From NCBI GenBank assembly GCA_019351995.1, contig JABBOD010000006.1, forward strand, positions 1 to 64,000: a stretch of DNA of 64,000 nt. The letters are read 5' to 3'. A model generated the notes under the pieces. It had not been told where the DNA came from and did not search any database. It was given only the letters and a program-made list of their open reading frames with translations. Origin of the DNA: Acidobacteriota bacterium (GTDB taxonomy: Bacteria; Actinomycetota; Actinomycetes; Actinomycetales; Microbacteriaceae). The position numbers were made by a program, and so were the translations under genes. Within the stretch, counting starts at the first letter, position 1; every line of letters begins with the position of its first letter. This document shows, one piece after another, positions 10,633-18,926 of this stretch.

Positions 10633-10671
10633 ACGGCGCGGATGCCGAGCGATTCTCGGTATCCGCGCCGT
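10633..10671 (-). terminator. Terminator hairpin of the infC-rpmI-rplT operon
   Basis: Arms ACGGCGCGGAT and ATCCGCGCCGT pair perfectly over 11 bases and the stem continues inward through GCCGAG/CTCGGT with one wobble pair, leaving a five-base loop. It begins 28 bases past the rplT stop, which is the expected place for operon termination. Confidence 0.8.
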
Positions 10672-10698
10672 GCGCAGGCATCGTGATGACGTGGCTGA

Positions 10699-11082
10699 CT
10701 ATGCCTCGACCCGTGCATTGACGTCGGCCGGCAACGCGGCCTTGGCGGCGGCAACCAGGCCCGCGAAGGTGGCGGGCTCGTTGATCGCGAGCTCTGCGAG
10801 GATGCGCCGGTCGACCTCGATCCCGGCGATGCCGAGACCCTGGATCAGCCGGTTGTACGTCATGCCGTTCGCACGGGCGGCGGCATTGATGCGCTGGATC
10901 CAGAGGCGGCGGAACTCGCCCTTCTTCGCGCGACGGTCGCGGTACGAGTAGACCAGGGAGTGAGTGACCTGCTCCTTGGCCTTGCGGTACAGGCGCGACC
11001 GCTGACCGCGGTAGCCCTCTGCGCGCTCCAATATTGTGCGGCGCTTCTTGGCGGCGTTGACCGCTCTCTTGACACGTGCCAT
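10699..11082 (-). CDS. rplT: 50S ribosomal protein L20
   Basis: Primary 23S rRNA-binding protein needed early in 50S assembly. The 127-residue sequence is a typical basic L20, beginning [19 protein letters not shown] and containing the conserved region around [16 protein letters not shown]. In several bacterial phyla L20 also represses its own operon through the leader; here that is possible but unproven (see the leader region). It is the last gene of infC-rpmI-rplT. Confidence 0.98.
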   Translation of the reverse strand: MARVKRAVNAAKKRRTILERAEGYRGQRSRLYRKAKEQVTHSLVYSYRDRRAKKGEFRRLWIQRINAAARANGMTYNRLIQGLGIAGIEVDRRILAELAINEPATFAGLVAAAKAALPADVNARVEA

Positions 11083-11115
11083 TTCAGTTCGTCCTTGTTC
11101 TCTGAGTTCTCGGGG

Positions 11116-11310
11116 TTACTTGCCCAGGAGGCGCTTGATGACCTTGGCGTCCTGGGGAGCCAGAACAACCTCGCCGTTGAGTCGACGCGTGAGCTTCGAG
11201 GACTTCTTCTCGAGGTTGTGGCGCATCCCAGCACCCTGCTTCATGACCTTGCCGGACCCGGTGATCTTGAAACGCTTCTTCGCACCGGAGTGCGTCTTCA
11301 TCTTGGGCAT
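11116..11310 (-). CDS. rpmI: 50S ribosomal protein L35
   Basis: Small basic ribosomal protein of 64 residues, beginning [15 protein letters not shown] and ending KVIKRLLGK, both typical. Its ATG overlaps the infC stop by one base (TAATG), which implies termination-reinitiation coupling. rplT follows after 33 bases. Confidence 0.98.
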   Translation of the reverse strand: MPKMKTHSGAKKRFKITGSGKVMKQGAGMRHNLEKKSSKLTRRLNGEVVLAPQDAKVIKRLLGK

Positions 11311-12023
11311 TATTTTCCTTCTGCGGTTGCCGTCGCGGCGGCCGGTGCCGGAGAGGCAGTCGGCGCCGGACGGGCGGACTTGGTGGCGACAGGAGCCGCC
11401 GTCTTCGCGGATGCCGGGGCGGCATCCGTCTCGGTCTTCTGAGCCTCAGCTGCCGGCGCGTTGCGCGCACGGTTCTGTGCGCGCTTCGCATTCGCTTCGG
11501 CCTTGGCGTCTGACTTGTTCTTGTGCGGGCCGATCACCATGACCATGTTGCGACCATCGATCATCGGGGTCGACTCGACGGTGCCGAACTCGTTGACATC
11601 TTCGGCGAACTTCTGCAGCAGGCGCACGCCCTGCTCCGGACGCGATTGCTCGCGACCGCGGAACAGGATCATCGCCTTCACCTTGTCGCCTGCCTGCAGG
11701 AAGCCGACCGCGCGCTTCATCTTCGTTTCGTAGTCGTGCTTGTCGATCTTGAGACGGAAACGGACCTCTTTGAGGATCGTGTTCGCCTGGTTGCGTCGAG
11801 CTTCCTTGACCTTCTGAGCCTGCTCGTACTTGAACTTGCCGTAATCCATGATCTTGACGACCGGCGGCTTGGAGTCGGGAGAGACCTCGACCAGGTCCAA
11901 GTCGGCTTCCTGCGCCAGGCGCAGAGCGTCTTCGATGCGGACGACGCCGACCTGCTCCCCGTTGGGTCCAACGAGGCGGACCTCGGGAACACGGATCCGA
12001 TCGTTCGTTCTGGGATCGCTGAT
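11310..12023 (-). CDS. infC: Translation initiation factor IF-3, initiated at an ATC codon
   Basis: IF-3 binds the 30S subunit and discriminates against non-standard start codons. The conserved family start [19 protein letters not shown] is encoded directly after an ATC at 12021-12023. The frame has a TGA stop only six codons upstream and no ATG, GTG or TTG between, and a strong Shine-Dalgarno GAAAGGA sits seven bases before the ATC. This gives 237 residues; the first ATG would remove 41 conserved residues. Rare infC start codons are established in other bacteria as the basis of autoregulation. Residues after about 185 form an Ala/Pro-rich tail seen in actinobacterial IF-3. Confidence 0.93.
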   Translation of the reverse strand: MSDPRTNDRIRVPEVRLVGPNGEQVGVVRIEDALRLAQEADLDLVEVSPDSKPPVVKIMDYGKFKYEQAQKVKEARRNQANTILKEVRFRLKIDKHDYETKMKRAVGFLQAGDKVKAMILFRGREQSRPEQGVRLLQKFAEDVNEFGTVESTPMIDGRNMVMVIGPHKNKSDAKAEANAKRAQNRARNAPAAEAQKTETDAAPASAKTAAPVATKSARPAPTASPAPAAATATAEGK

Positions 12024-12030
12024 GCGATAG

Positions 12031-12037
12031 TCCTTTC
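12031..12037 (-). promoter_or_regulatory. Shine-Dalgarno sequence that fixes the infC start
   Basis: GAAAGGA lies seven bases upstream of the ATC codon, and the in-frame TGA at 12039-12041 lies just beyond it. Together they leave ATC as the only plausible start. Confidence 0.8.
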
Positions 12038-12101
12038 GTCACATGTGATGGCCCGGATTTCCGGCACGAAAGGAGTCGACCCACGGCATTTCCGCCGTCC
12101 A

Positions 12102-12243
12102 CCCGAACGATCGGGCGGGCCCGACGGGGTGCACACCGGTCATCGCACGCGATGTCCGGCTGGATGGTACTGACCCGGCTAACCTTGAGACGCGGTCAGC
12201 GGGTGGGATTTCTCCACTTCGTTTCCGAGGATCTGGCCTCGGA
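12102..12243 (-). promoter_or_regulatory. Structured leader of the infC-rpmI-rplT operon
   Basis: Read on the minus strand, four compact hairpins occur in series: TCCGAGG/CCTCGGA (12224-12243), CTGACC/GGTCAG (12170-12199), an arm pair of CCGG-CATCGC with GCGATG-CCGG and one mismatch (12136-12159), and CCCGA/TCGGG (12102-12115). The region is the infC 5' leader and also the upstream region of the divergent DUF1844 gene. Regulation by L20 or by attenuation is an inference. Confidence 0.45.
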
Positions 12244-12272
12244 GCCCGCATCAGACTAGCAGAGGAACGCGC

Positions 12273-12623
12273 GTGACCGAAGAGTACGTCATGTCAGACA
12301 CCGCCGAGGAGGCGCGCGATATCGCGGATGTCCCCGCTGTCGAGGTCATCAACACCGTTGCCGTCCACCTGCTGAGCGCGGCTGCCGTGAAGGTCGGGCT
12401 CGCCGATGACCCGGCCCATCAGACCGACCTGGATGAGGCGCGCAAGCTCATCGAAGCCCTCGCCGGCCTCGTAACGGCCGCCGCGGCGAACATCGGCGAC
12501 CACCACGCTCGTCCCCTGCGTGACGGCCTGCGCACCCTGCAACTGGCGTTCCGCGAAGCCTCGATCATCCCCGACCCGATCGGCAAAGGCCCTGGCGAGA
12601 AGTGGACCGGCGCCGTCAACTGA
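12273..12623 (+). CDS. DUF1844 domain protein
   Basis: Small soluble protein of 116 residues matching the DUF1844 pattern: a first block VEVINTVAVHLLSAAAVKVGL, then an acidic DEARKLIEALAGLV helix and a C-terminal LRDGLRTLQLAFREAS helix. No biochemical role is established for the family. It commonly sits divergent from infC in actinobacteria, as here. The GTG start at 12273 has AGAGGAA upstream; the ATG at 12291 is a possible alternative. Confidence 0.85.
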   Translation: MTEEYVMSDTAEEARDIADVPAVEVINTVAVHLLSAAAVKVGLADDPAHQTDLDEARKLIEALAGLVTAAAANIGDHHARPLRDGLRTLQLAFREASIIPDPIGKGPGEKWTGAVN

Positions 12624-12653
12624 GTTCGCGGCGCGCCGCGCGGTCGGCATCGA

Positions 12654-13412
12654 TCAGTCCACGCGGTTGAGCGTGACGCCGATCGAATCCACCCGCGCCG
12701 CGATCACCGGGTCGGCAGCCCACGCCGCCTGCAGCCGCCCGAGGAGAGCGTCAAGCTCCGTGCTCGAGAGGCCGCTTCGCACGGAGAGCCGAACCAGCAG
12801 TTCCGGGCCGACGAGCCGCGCATCCGCATCGCCAGGGGCCAGTTGGATCGCGTGCACCGCCTCCTCCCCCGCGCCCGCGGCGAGGAACGCCGCCAAAACG
12901 GCCTGATCCTCGAAGCACGGCAGCCACGGTGTTCCCGTCGCCAGCGCCTCGAACGCGGGCGCCCGCACCGCGAACTCGGTCGGCGAGACCGGGTCGATCA
13001 CGATCACCGGCGTTCCCTCGGATGCCGCGGCGACTGCCACGCGCGACGCGTCGATCGGGATCGGCCGGGCGTGCGCGTCCCAGCGCTTCATGGCATCCAC
13101 CGAGGTGAACGCCGGCAGGACGCTGCGACCGTCGGGCCCGGCAACCGTGACGATCGACAGCTCCTGGGTTTTGTCGACAAGCTGCCCGTGCGCCCCGACA
13201 CCCTCAGCACCGCGCACCGCAACCAGCGGGATCAGCAGCCGGGCGCCGTGCAGCGCCGCGACGACATCGGCCGCTCCGACTTCGTGCGCGCGAAATCCGA
13301 TCAAGGCCTCCAGCAGCCGCGGCGGCGCGCTGCCGTCGTCGCCGGCGCCGGGGTTCTCGTGGAAGGAGCGCCCCTCGAAGGGAACGCCCGCCGAGTCAGC
13401 GGTGGGTATCAC
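12654..13412 (-). CDS. SseB family protein
   Basis: Cytoplasmic protein of 252 residues with the SseB N-terminal fold: [14 protein letters not shown], a middle block [33 protein letters not shown], and a less conserved C-terminal half. The family is not enzymatically characterised. The GTG start overlaps the hisA stop by four bases (GTGA), which makes it the last gene of the hisCBHA operon; the same frame stays open much further upstream into hisA but that part is antisense-like shadow. A link to histidine synthesis beyond cotranscription is not known. Confidence 0.85.
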   Translation of the reverse strand: MIPTADSAGVPFEGRSFHENPGAGDDGSAPPRLLEALIGFRAHEVGAADVVAALHGARLLIPLVAVRGAEGVGAHGQLVDKTQELSIVTVAGPDGRSVLPAFTSVDAMKRWDAHARPIPIDASRVAVAAASEGTPVIVIDPVSPTEFAVRAPAFEALATGTPWLPCFEDQAVLAAFLAAGAGEEAVHAIQLAPGDADARLVGPELLVRLSVRSGLSSTELDALLGRLQAAWAADPVIAARVDSIGVTLNRVD

Positions 13413-14164
13413 GACCCGGCGGCCGGCTGCCCTGCAACTTCCAGCGCTTCGATCAGCGTGAACGCCCCGGCGTAGAGCGCCTTGCCGACGATGGCTCCCT
13501 CGAGCCCCAGCGGGACCAGCGCCCGCAAAGCGGCGATGTCCTCCAGCGTGGAGATGCCGCCGGAGGCAACCACCGGACGCGAGGTCCGCGTCATCACGTC
13601 GCGAAGGAGCTGCAGGTTCGGCCCCGTGAGCGTGCCGTCTTTCGTGACGTCGGTGACGACATAGCGCGAGCATCCGGCGTCGTCGAGCCGAGCCAGCACC
13701 TCCCAGAGGTCCCCTCCCTCTTCTGTCCAGCCGCGTGCCGCGAGGGTGGTGCCGCGCACATCGAGCCCCACGGCGACGGCATCCCCGTGGAGGGCGATCA
13801 CTCGCGCCGCCCACTCCGGATTCTCCAAGGCCGCGGTGCCGAGGTTGATGCGGGCGGCTCCGGTTGCGAGCGCGGCGTCGAGGCTCGCGTCATCTCGGAT
13901 ACCGCCGGACAACTCGATGTGGACGTTGCGCGGCGTCGCGTCGATGACCCGCTTGATGACCGCCCGATTCTCCCCCCGCCCGAATGCCGCATCGAGGTCG
14001 ACCAGGTGAATCCACTCGGCGCCCTGCGTGATCCATGCTTCGGCCGCGTCGAGAGGATCTCCGTAGCCCGTCTCGCTCCCCGCCGCCCCCTGGGTCAGGC
14101 GGACGGCCTGGCCATCGGCGACATCAACGGCGGGCAGAAGCGTGAGGGCGGGGTTCTCGGGCAT
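13409..14164 (-). CDS. priA: Phosphoribosyl isomerase A (HisA/TrpF-type PriA)
   Basis: A (beta/alpha)8 isomerase for the ProFAR step of histidine synthesis; in actinobacteria lacking trpF the same enzyme also does the PRA isomerase step of tryptophan synthesis. Residues matching the mycobacterial PriA active site are visible: D14, R22, R144, W146 in the ARGWTEEGG loop, and D176 in VTDVTKDGT. Length is 251 residues. The ATG at 14162-14164 is chosen for its AGAAGGA ribosome binding site and the conserved LTLLPAVDV start. Dual function is inferred from the PriA residues. Confidence 0.92.
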   Translation of the reverse strand: MPENPALTLLPAVDVADGQAVRLTQGAAGSETGYGDPLDAAEAWITQGAEWIHLVDLDAAFGRGENRAVIKRVIDATPRNVHIELSGGIRDDASLDAALATGAARINLGTAALENPEWAARVIALHGDAVAVGLDVRGTTLAARGWTEEGGDLWEVLARLDDAGCSRYVVTDVTKDGTLTGPNLQLLRDVMTRTSRPVVASGGISTLEDIAALRALVPLGLEGAIVGKALYAGAFTLIEALEVAGQPAAGS

Positions 14165-14199
14165 GGTCCTTCTCGCGGTCTCGTGTCGGTGGTCCGGGA

Positions 14200-14865
14200 T
14201 TAGAGGGTGCTCAGCCAGTTGCGCAGGAGCTGGATACCGGGAGCCCCCGACTTCTCCGGGTGGAACTGGGTCGCCGAGAGGGGACCGTTCTCGACGGCCG
14301 CGACGAAACGGTCGCCGTGGCGCGCCCACGTCACCGCCGGGTGCGCAAAGGCGCCGATCGGATCGAGGGTCCACGAACGGGCGGCGTTCGAGTGCACGAA
14401 GTAGAAGCGCTCGTCGCTGATCCCGCGGAAAAGGAGCGACTCGGGGGGTGCCTCGACCGTGTTCCACCCCATGTGCGGCAGGACAGGAGCGTCGAGTTCG
14501 TCGACCACACCGGGCCACTCTCCGAGGCCCTCGGTGTCGATGCCGCGCTCGATACCGCGCTCGAAGAGCACCTGCATGCCGACACAGATCCCGAGCACGG
14601 GCCGACCGCCGGCCAGTCGCCGCTCGATCTTCTCGCCGCCGCGCACGGCGGTGAGTTGGCGCATCACGGCGTCGAAGGCGCCGACGCCGGGCACGACGAG
14701 GCCGTCGGCATCCCGAACCTTGGCGCTGTCGGCGGTGAGGTCGACACGGGCACCGGCGGCCTCAAGCGCTTTGGCGGCGGAGTGCACGTTGCCGGAGCCG
14801 TAGTCGAGAACGACGACCCGTGGTGCACCAGCACCGGAGGGGCCGGCCCCGAGAGGAGCGCTCAC
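14200..14865 (-). CDS. hisH: Imidazole glycerol phosphate synthase, glutaminase subunit
   Basis: Class I glutamine amidotransferase that feeds ammonia to HisF. The nucleophile is C94 in GICVGMQ and the His-Glu pair is in TQFHPEKSG near the C-terminus. The N-terminal 14 residues (Gly/Ala/Pro-rich, after a GTG start) extend beyond the usual family start at [10 protein letters not shown], so the true start may be slightly downstream. hisF, its partner, is not in this window. It begins two bases after the hisB stop and is followed by hisA after 35 bases. Confidence 0.95.
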   Translation of the reverse strand: MSAPLGAGPSGAGAPRVVVLDYGSGNVHSAAKALEAAGARVDLTADSAKVRDADGLVVPGVGAFDAVMRQLTAVRGGEKIERRLAGGRPVLGICVGMQVLFERGIERGIDTEGLGEWPGVVDELDAPVLPHMGWNTVEAPPESLLFRGISDERFYFVHSNAARSWTLDPIGAFAHPAVTWARHGDRFVAAVENGPLSATQFHPEKSGAPGIQLLRNWLSTL

Positions 14866-14867
14866 GA

Positions 14868-15473
14868 CTACAGCGCGCCCTTCGTCGACGGCACACCGTT
14901 CACCCGGGGGTCGAGCGCGACCGCCTGACGGAATGCGCGGGCCAACGCCTTGAACTCGGCCTCGGCGATGTGGTGCGGGTCCCGTCCCGCGAGCACGGTG
15001 AGGTGCACCGTCAGCCCGGCGTGGAAGGTGATCGCCTCGACGACGTGACGCACCATGGATCCGGTGAAGTGCCCACCGATCAGGTGATACTCGAAGCCCG
15101 CCGGCTCGCCAGAGTGCACCAGATATGGACGGCCGGAGACATCGACGACGGCCTGCGCCAGGGCGTCGTCGAGAGGAACAAGCGCGTCACCGAAGCGCGC
15201 GATGCCCGCCTTGTCGCCGAGAGCCCGCTTGATCGCGGTACCGAGCACGATGCCGGTGTCTTCGACGGTGTGGTGGACGTCGATGTCGGTGTCGCCCTGG
15301 GCATTCACCGTCAGGTCGACGAGCGAATGCTTGGCAAAAGCGGTGAGGAGGTGGTCGAAGAACGGGACGGTCGTGTGGATGCTGGACGCACCCGAACCGT
15401 CCAAGTCGATCGACAAGTCGATGCTCGACTCGCTCGTCTCGCGCGTGAGGGTCGCTGTCCGCCCGGATGCCAT
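14868..15473 (-). CDS. hisB: Imidazoleglycerol-phosphate dehydratase
   Basis: Mn-dependent dehydratase of histidine synthesis. Metal-binding motifs [21 protein letters not shown] and DPHHIAEA-type blocks are present. It is a monofunctional 201-residue enzyme without the phosphatase half found in enterobacteria. Although inside the his operon, TAGTCT stands seven bases before the ATG with no clear Shine-Dalgarno sequence, so an internal leaderless promoter is possible. Confidence 0.96.
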   Translation of the reverse strand: MASGRTATLTRETSESSIDLSIDLDGSGASSIHTTVPFFDHLLTAFAKHSLVDLTVNAQGDTDIDVHHTVEDTGIVLGTAIKRALGDKAGIARFGDALVPLDDALAQAVVDVSGRPYLVHSGEPAGFEYHLIGGHFTGSMVRHVVEAITFHAGLTVHLTVLAGRDPHHIAEAEFKALARAFRQAVALDPRVNGVPSTKGAL

Positions 15474-15544
15474 GTGCTCAAGACTACCGACGGCCGCACG
15501 GCTGTCGGCGCCCCGGTCGTGCGAAGCCCAGAAATGCTGCCAGC

Positions 15545-16639
15545 TCAGGCCTTCACCGCACCTCGTGCTCCGAGCTCGGCAAGGGATTCGAGGAAGAACC
15601 CGGTCTCCTCGGCCGTTCCCGCCGTCACACGCAGCGCCCCGGGGATACCCACGTCGCGGATCAGGATGTCGCGCTCCAGCAGTGCGCGGAAGGTCGCCGC
15701 GGTGTCGTCCACCCCGTCGAACAAAACGAAGTTGGCTTGACTGTCAAAGACCCGATAACCGAGCGCGGGCAGCTCGCGCAACAGCCGGTCACGTTGCCCG
15801 GCGATGTCGTCGACCATCGCCAGCATCTCGGGCGCATGGGCAAGCGCCGCCAGCGCCGCGGCCTGGGTCAGCGCGGACAGGTGATACGGGAGACGGACAA
15901 GTCGCAGCGCATCACTCACCGCGGGATCAGCGGCGAGGTACCCGAGGCGCGCCCCCGCGAACGCAAAGGCCTTACTCATCGTGCGCGACACCAGCAGACG
16001 CTCCCTCCCCGGCAGGAGAGTGAGGGCGCTGGGGGCATCCGTGGGCGAGAACTCGGCGTATGCCTCGTCGACGAAGACGATGCCATCGGTCTCGTCATAC
16101 GCCGCCTCGATCGTCGCGAGCGGCAGCGGTGTGCCCGTTGGGTTGTTCGGAGCGCAGAAGAACACGATGTCTGGCCGCTGCGCCCGGATGGCCGCGACAG
16201 CGGTCTCGGGTGAGATCGTGTAATCCGCATCCCGCTCGGCCGTCAGCCACTTCGTGCCGGTGCCGGCCGCCAGGATCGGGTGCATCGAGTAGGTGGGCGG
16301 GAAGCCCAGCACGCTTCGACCCGGGCCGCCGAAGGCCTGCAGCGTCTGCTGGATGATTTCGTTCGAGCCGTTCGCAGCCCACACCTGGTCGGGGGATATC
16401 CCGTGGCCCAGATACGTGGCGAGGCTCTCCCGCAGAGCGGTGAACTCGCGGTCCGGATAGCGGTTGATGGTGAGCACCGCCCGCGCGAGCGACTCCACGA
16501 TGTCACGTGCAACGTCTTCCGGGATCGGATGGGTGTTCTCGTTGACGTTCAGCGCGTACCGCACCGGCAGCATAGGCGCGCCATATGGATGCTGGCCTCG
16601 GAGGTCGTCACGTATCGGGAGGTCAGAGAACGAAGGCAC
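15545..16639 (-). CDS. hisC: Histidinol-phosphate aminotransferase
   Basis: PLP-dependent aminotransferase converting imidazole acetol phosphate to histidinol phosphate. The aspartate aminotransferase fold residues are in place: N166 (PNNPTG), D191 and Y194 (VDEAYAEF), and the Schiff-base lysine K223 ([12 protein letters not shown]). At 364 residues it is full length. It is the first his gene here; hisD, usually just upstream, is absent. The GTG start has TAGAAT six bases upstream, a near-ideal -10 element for a leaderless transcript. Confidence 0.95.
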   Translation of the reverse strand: MPSFSDLPIRDDLRGQHPYGAPMLPVRYALNVNENTHPIPEDVARDIVESLARAVLTINRYPDREFTALRESLATYLGHGISPDQVWAANGSNEIIQQTLQAFGGPGRSVLGFPPTYSMHPILAAGTGTKWLTAERDADYTISPETAVAAIRAQRPDIVFFCAPNNPTGTPLPLATIEAAYDETDGIVFVDEAYAEFSPTDAPSALTLLPGRERLLVSRTMSKAFAFAGARLGYLAADPAVSDALRLVRLPYHLSALTQAAALAALAHAPEMLAMVDDIAGQRDRLLRELPALGYRVFDSQANFVLFDGVDDTAATFRALLERDILIRDVGIPGALRVTAGTAEETGFFLESLAELGARGAVKA

Positions 16640-16695
16640 TCGGGGATTCTACCGAGGAGCCCGTGTCGCACGACCTTTGCCCGCAGCAGCGGAAA

Positions 16696-16741
16696 GCCGC
16701 CCCGCATGCACCGAGGGGGGGTCGGTATCGCGCGGGGCGGC
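16696..16741 (-). terminator. Candidate terminator hairpin after the LysM gene
   Basis: Arms GCCGCCCCGC and GCGGGGCGGC pair perfectly over 10 bases around a 26-base loop, 56 bases past the LysM stop and upstream of hisC. It would separate the SOS-controlled gene from the his operon. Confidence 0.55.
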
Positions 16742-16796
16742 TCGGGGTCCTGTGCTCTGCCGGGGGCGCAGAGTGACCCGGTCTCGTGGCGGCCGG

Positions 16797-17210
16797 CTAC
16801 TTGCTGTACTGCGTCGGGATGGCGAGGCGCTGGCCGGGCTGCACCGCGGCGGACGAGAGGTTGTTCAACGTCAGGATGTCGGCGATGACGTCGCGCGGAT
16901 CGGCGGAGGGTGCGACCGACTGTGCGAGCTGCCACAGCGACTCACCGGGGTCGACCGTCACGTACTGGAAAGCGGAAACCGAACCGCTGTGCGTGCCCGC
17001 CGACGCTCCGGCTGCACCGAGACCGAACGCGGCGGCCGCGACGGCGAGCGGGACGGCAACCAGCACAGACAGCACGGTGCGGCCCCGCCGGGTGATGCGC
17101 AGACGCGGGGCCCCAGCCGGCGTACGGGTGCCGGCGAGCCCGGCGCCGGCGATGCTGGTTCCGGCGATGCTGGTGCCCCGGATCGCGGTGGTGAAGGCGA
17201 TGCTGCTCAT
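16797..17210 (-). CDS. LysM domain membrane protein divergent from lexA (SOS division-suppressor type)
   Basis: A 137-residue protein with a short repeated cytoplasmic part (TSIAG twice, residues 13-22), basic residues, one membrane segment near 46-68 and an extracytoplasmic LysM peptidoglycan-binding domain at 82-132 (YVTVDPGESLWQLAQ to LAIPT). It is divergent from lexA with three LexA-type boxes between them. The same arrangement holds for Mycobacterium tuberculosis Rv2719c and Corynebacterium DivS, SOS-induced inhibitors of cell division. Orthologous function is inferred from position and architecture. No hydrolase domain is present. Confidence 0.82.
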   Translation of the reverse strand: MSSIAFTTAIRGTSIAGTSIAGAGLAGTRTPAGAPRLRITRRGRTVLSVLVAVPLAVAAAAFGLGAAGASAGTHSGSVSAFQYVTVDPGESLWQLAQSVAPSADPRDVIADILTLNNLSSAAVQPGQRLAIPTQYSK

Positions 17211-17315
17211 CGTGGTCTCCCCTCGTTGTGACCTCGCCGTCTACTCGCGGCCGGGTCTGAAGCTGGACAGCTTGCGCACCGCGCCTCGGCCGGAGGCGAG
17301 ATACGAAGCTGTGTT

Positions 17316-17331
17316 CCGAACATACCTTCGA
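17316..17331. promoter_or_regulatory. LexA-type SOS box 1
   Basis: CCGAACATACCTTCGA fits the actinobacterial consensus TCGAAC-N4-GTTCGA with one mismatch in each half. It abuts box 2 directly and is the closest to the LysM gene. Confidence 0.65.
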
Positions 17332-17347
17332 TCGAACATATGTTCAA
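17332..17347. promoter_or_regulatory. LexA-type SOS box 2
   Basis: TCGAACATATGTTCAA matches the consensus at every position except the penultimate base. It is the strongest site in the lexA/LysM divergent region. Confidence 0.88.
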
Positions 17348-17386
17348 GCGGTTCGTGGCAAATGACTCAACAATCTCACGACACAC

Positions 17387-17402
17387 TCGAACAGATGTTT
17401 GC
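17387..17402. promoter_or_regulatory. LexA-type SOS box 3, lexA-proximal
   Basis: TCGAACAGATGTTTGC has a perfect left half and a weak right half. It lies 85 bases before the lexA ATG and may serve autoregulation. Confidence 0.55.
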
Positions 17403-17486
17403 TGCGTCGCTGGGAAGCGGATACAGTTTCGATCGTCGGGTGTGATGCCATCAGCGACCACCGACATTTCACGAAAGAGGGGACCG

Positions 17487-18158
17487 ATGAGCGAGGCAGA
17501 CAGTCCGGAGCGCGGTGGCACCCGCCGCCGTACGAGCCTGAGCGATAAGCAGGTGGCGATCCTCGAGTTCATTCAGCGGTCGGTGTCGACACGCGGCTAT
17601 CCGCCGAGCATGCGCGAGATCGGCGACGCCGTCGGCCTGGCCTCGCTGTCCAGCGTGACCCATCAGCTCAACCAACTCGAACTGAGCGGCTATCTGCGAC
17701 GCGACCCGAACCGGCCGCGCGCGCTGGAGGTGCTGATCGAGTTGGAATCCTCGGATGCCGACAACCCCGGCCCGTCGGTGGCGGACGCGGCGATGGTGCC
17801 ACTCGTCGGCCGAATCGCCGCTGGCATCCCGATCACGGCGGAACAGCAGATCGATGAGGTCTTCCCGCTCCCGCGTCAGTTGGTCGGCAAAGGCGACCTC
17901 TTCATGCTCAAGGTCGTCGGCGAGTCGATGATCGATGCCGCCATCTGTGACGGTGACTGGGTCGTGGTACGCCAGCAGAATACTGCCGAGAACGGCGAGA
18001 TCGTCGCGGCCATGCTCGACGGGGAAGCGACCGTGAAGGTCTTCCGCCAGCGCGACGGCCACACCTGGCTTCTCCCCCGCAACTCCGCGTTCGAGCCGAT
18101 CATGGGCGATCGGGCCGAGGTGCTCGGCAAGATCGTCGCGGTGCTGCGGAGCGTTTAG
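17487..18158 (+). CDS. lexA: LexA repressor, SOS response
   Basis: Dimeric repressor that cleaves itself when RecA filaments form. The N-terminal winged HTH spans about 20-75 ([23 protein letters not shown]), the cleavage site is A112-G113 in [10 protein letters not shown], and the Ser-Lys dyad is S147 (GESM) and K184 (ATVKVF). The ATG at 17487 is chosen because GAAAGAGG precedes it; the frame remains open upstream but that part overlaps the SOS boxes. Length 223 residues. Its 3' end overlaps the convergent acetyltransferase by four bases. Autoregulation is expected from the three boxes upstream. Confidence 0.97.
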   Translation: MSEADSPERGGTRRRTSLSDKQVAILEFIQRSVSTRGYPPSMREIGDAVGLASLSSVTHQLNQLELSGYLRRDPNRPRALEVLIELESSDADNPGPSVADAAMVPLVGRIAAGIPITAEQQIDEVFPLPRQLVGKGDLFMLKVVGESMIDAAICDGDWVVVRQQNTAENGEIVAAMLDGEATVKVFRQRDGHTWLLPRNSAFEPIMGDRAEVLGKIVAVLRSV

Positions 18159-18841
18159 TCGGCCGGGCTCAGATATCCGACAAACCCGACCTCCCGCCGA
18201 ATGCGAAACCCGAGACGCTCGTAGAGCGCGATTGCACCGGTGTTCGAAGCGGAGACGTGCAACATCGGTCGATCGCCGCGTGCGGCGATCGACGATGCGA
18301 CGGCGCGCACCAGACGTCCGGCGAGGCCCTGGCCGCGGGCTGCCTCGTCGGTGCAGACGGCGCTGATCTCCGTCCAGCCGGGTGGATGCATCCGCTCCCC
18401 CGCCATCGCGACGAGCACGCCGTCACGGCGAACGCCGAGATAGCCACCCAACTCGTGCGTCCGCGCTTCGAATGGCCCTGGTCGCGTGCGCCGGACCAGG
18501 GCGAGCATGTCGTTCGCGTCGTTCGGGCCGAGCGGCACGATCTCCGGATCCTCAACCGGCCCGACGCTTTCCGCCAGCATCTGGAACCCCGTCCCCGAGA
18601 AGGTCTCTGTCCAATCCCGCGGGGCACGACCGGTCCGGAACATCACCGCCGGGCTGGAGGGTCCGAGCAGCTGCGCCAGGTCGTTCCAGGACGCGTCGTC
18701 GTCATCGGCAAGTCCGACGAAGGCCGACATTGCGGGATCGAATCGGGCAGCGCGTCCCCGACGCAGCGCGAGATGCTGTTGGGGGCCGGTCAGGGCGAAC
18801 CAGACCGGATTGTCGAGCATGGACTCATCGGCGACGCGCAC
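18155..18841 (-). CDS. GNAT family N-acetyltransferase
   Basis: A 228-residue protein whose C-terminal half is a GNAT (FR47-like) domain: [20 protein letters not shown] is the acetyl-CoA binding motif A and [13 protein letters not shown] is motif B. The N-terminal half is poorly conserved. The substrate is unknown. The GTG start has TAGAGT six bases upstream. It is divergent from metH with 85 bases between, and convergent with lexA. Confidence 0.83.
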   Translation of the reverse strand: MRVADESMLDNPVWFALTGPQQHLALRRGRAARFDPAMSAFVGLADDDDASWNDLAQLLGPSSPAVMFRTGRAPRDWTETFSGTGFQMLAESVGPVEDPEIVPLGPNDANDMLALVRRTRPGPFEARTHELGGYLGVRRDGVLVAMAGERMHPPGWTEISAVCTDEAARGQGLAGRLVRAVASSIAARGDRPMLHVSASNTGAIALYERLGFRIRREVGFVGYLSPAD

Positions 18842-18926
18842 GCCATCACTCTAAGAGGCCGATGGGGGGACATCAGGACCACTCGGGCATCCGGCACCCG
18901 GTGCAGCCGCCGATTACGCTGGGGTC

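Noticed and set aside
18842-18926. Cobalamin riboswitch before metH
   Set aside because: The gap is only 85 bases, has no B12-box-like sequence, and the -10 element abuts the start codon.
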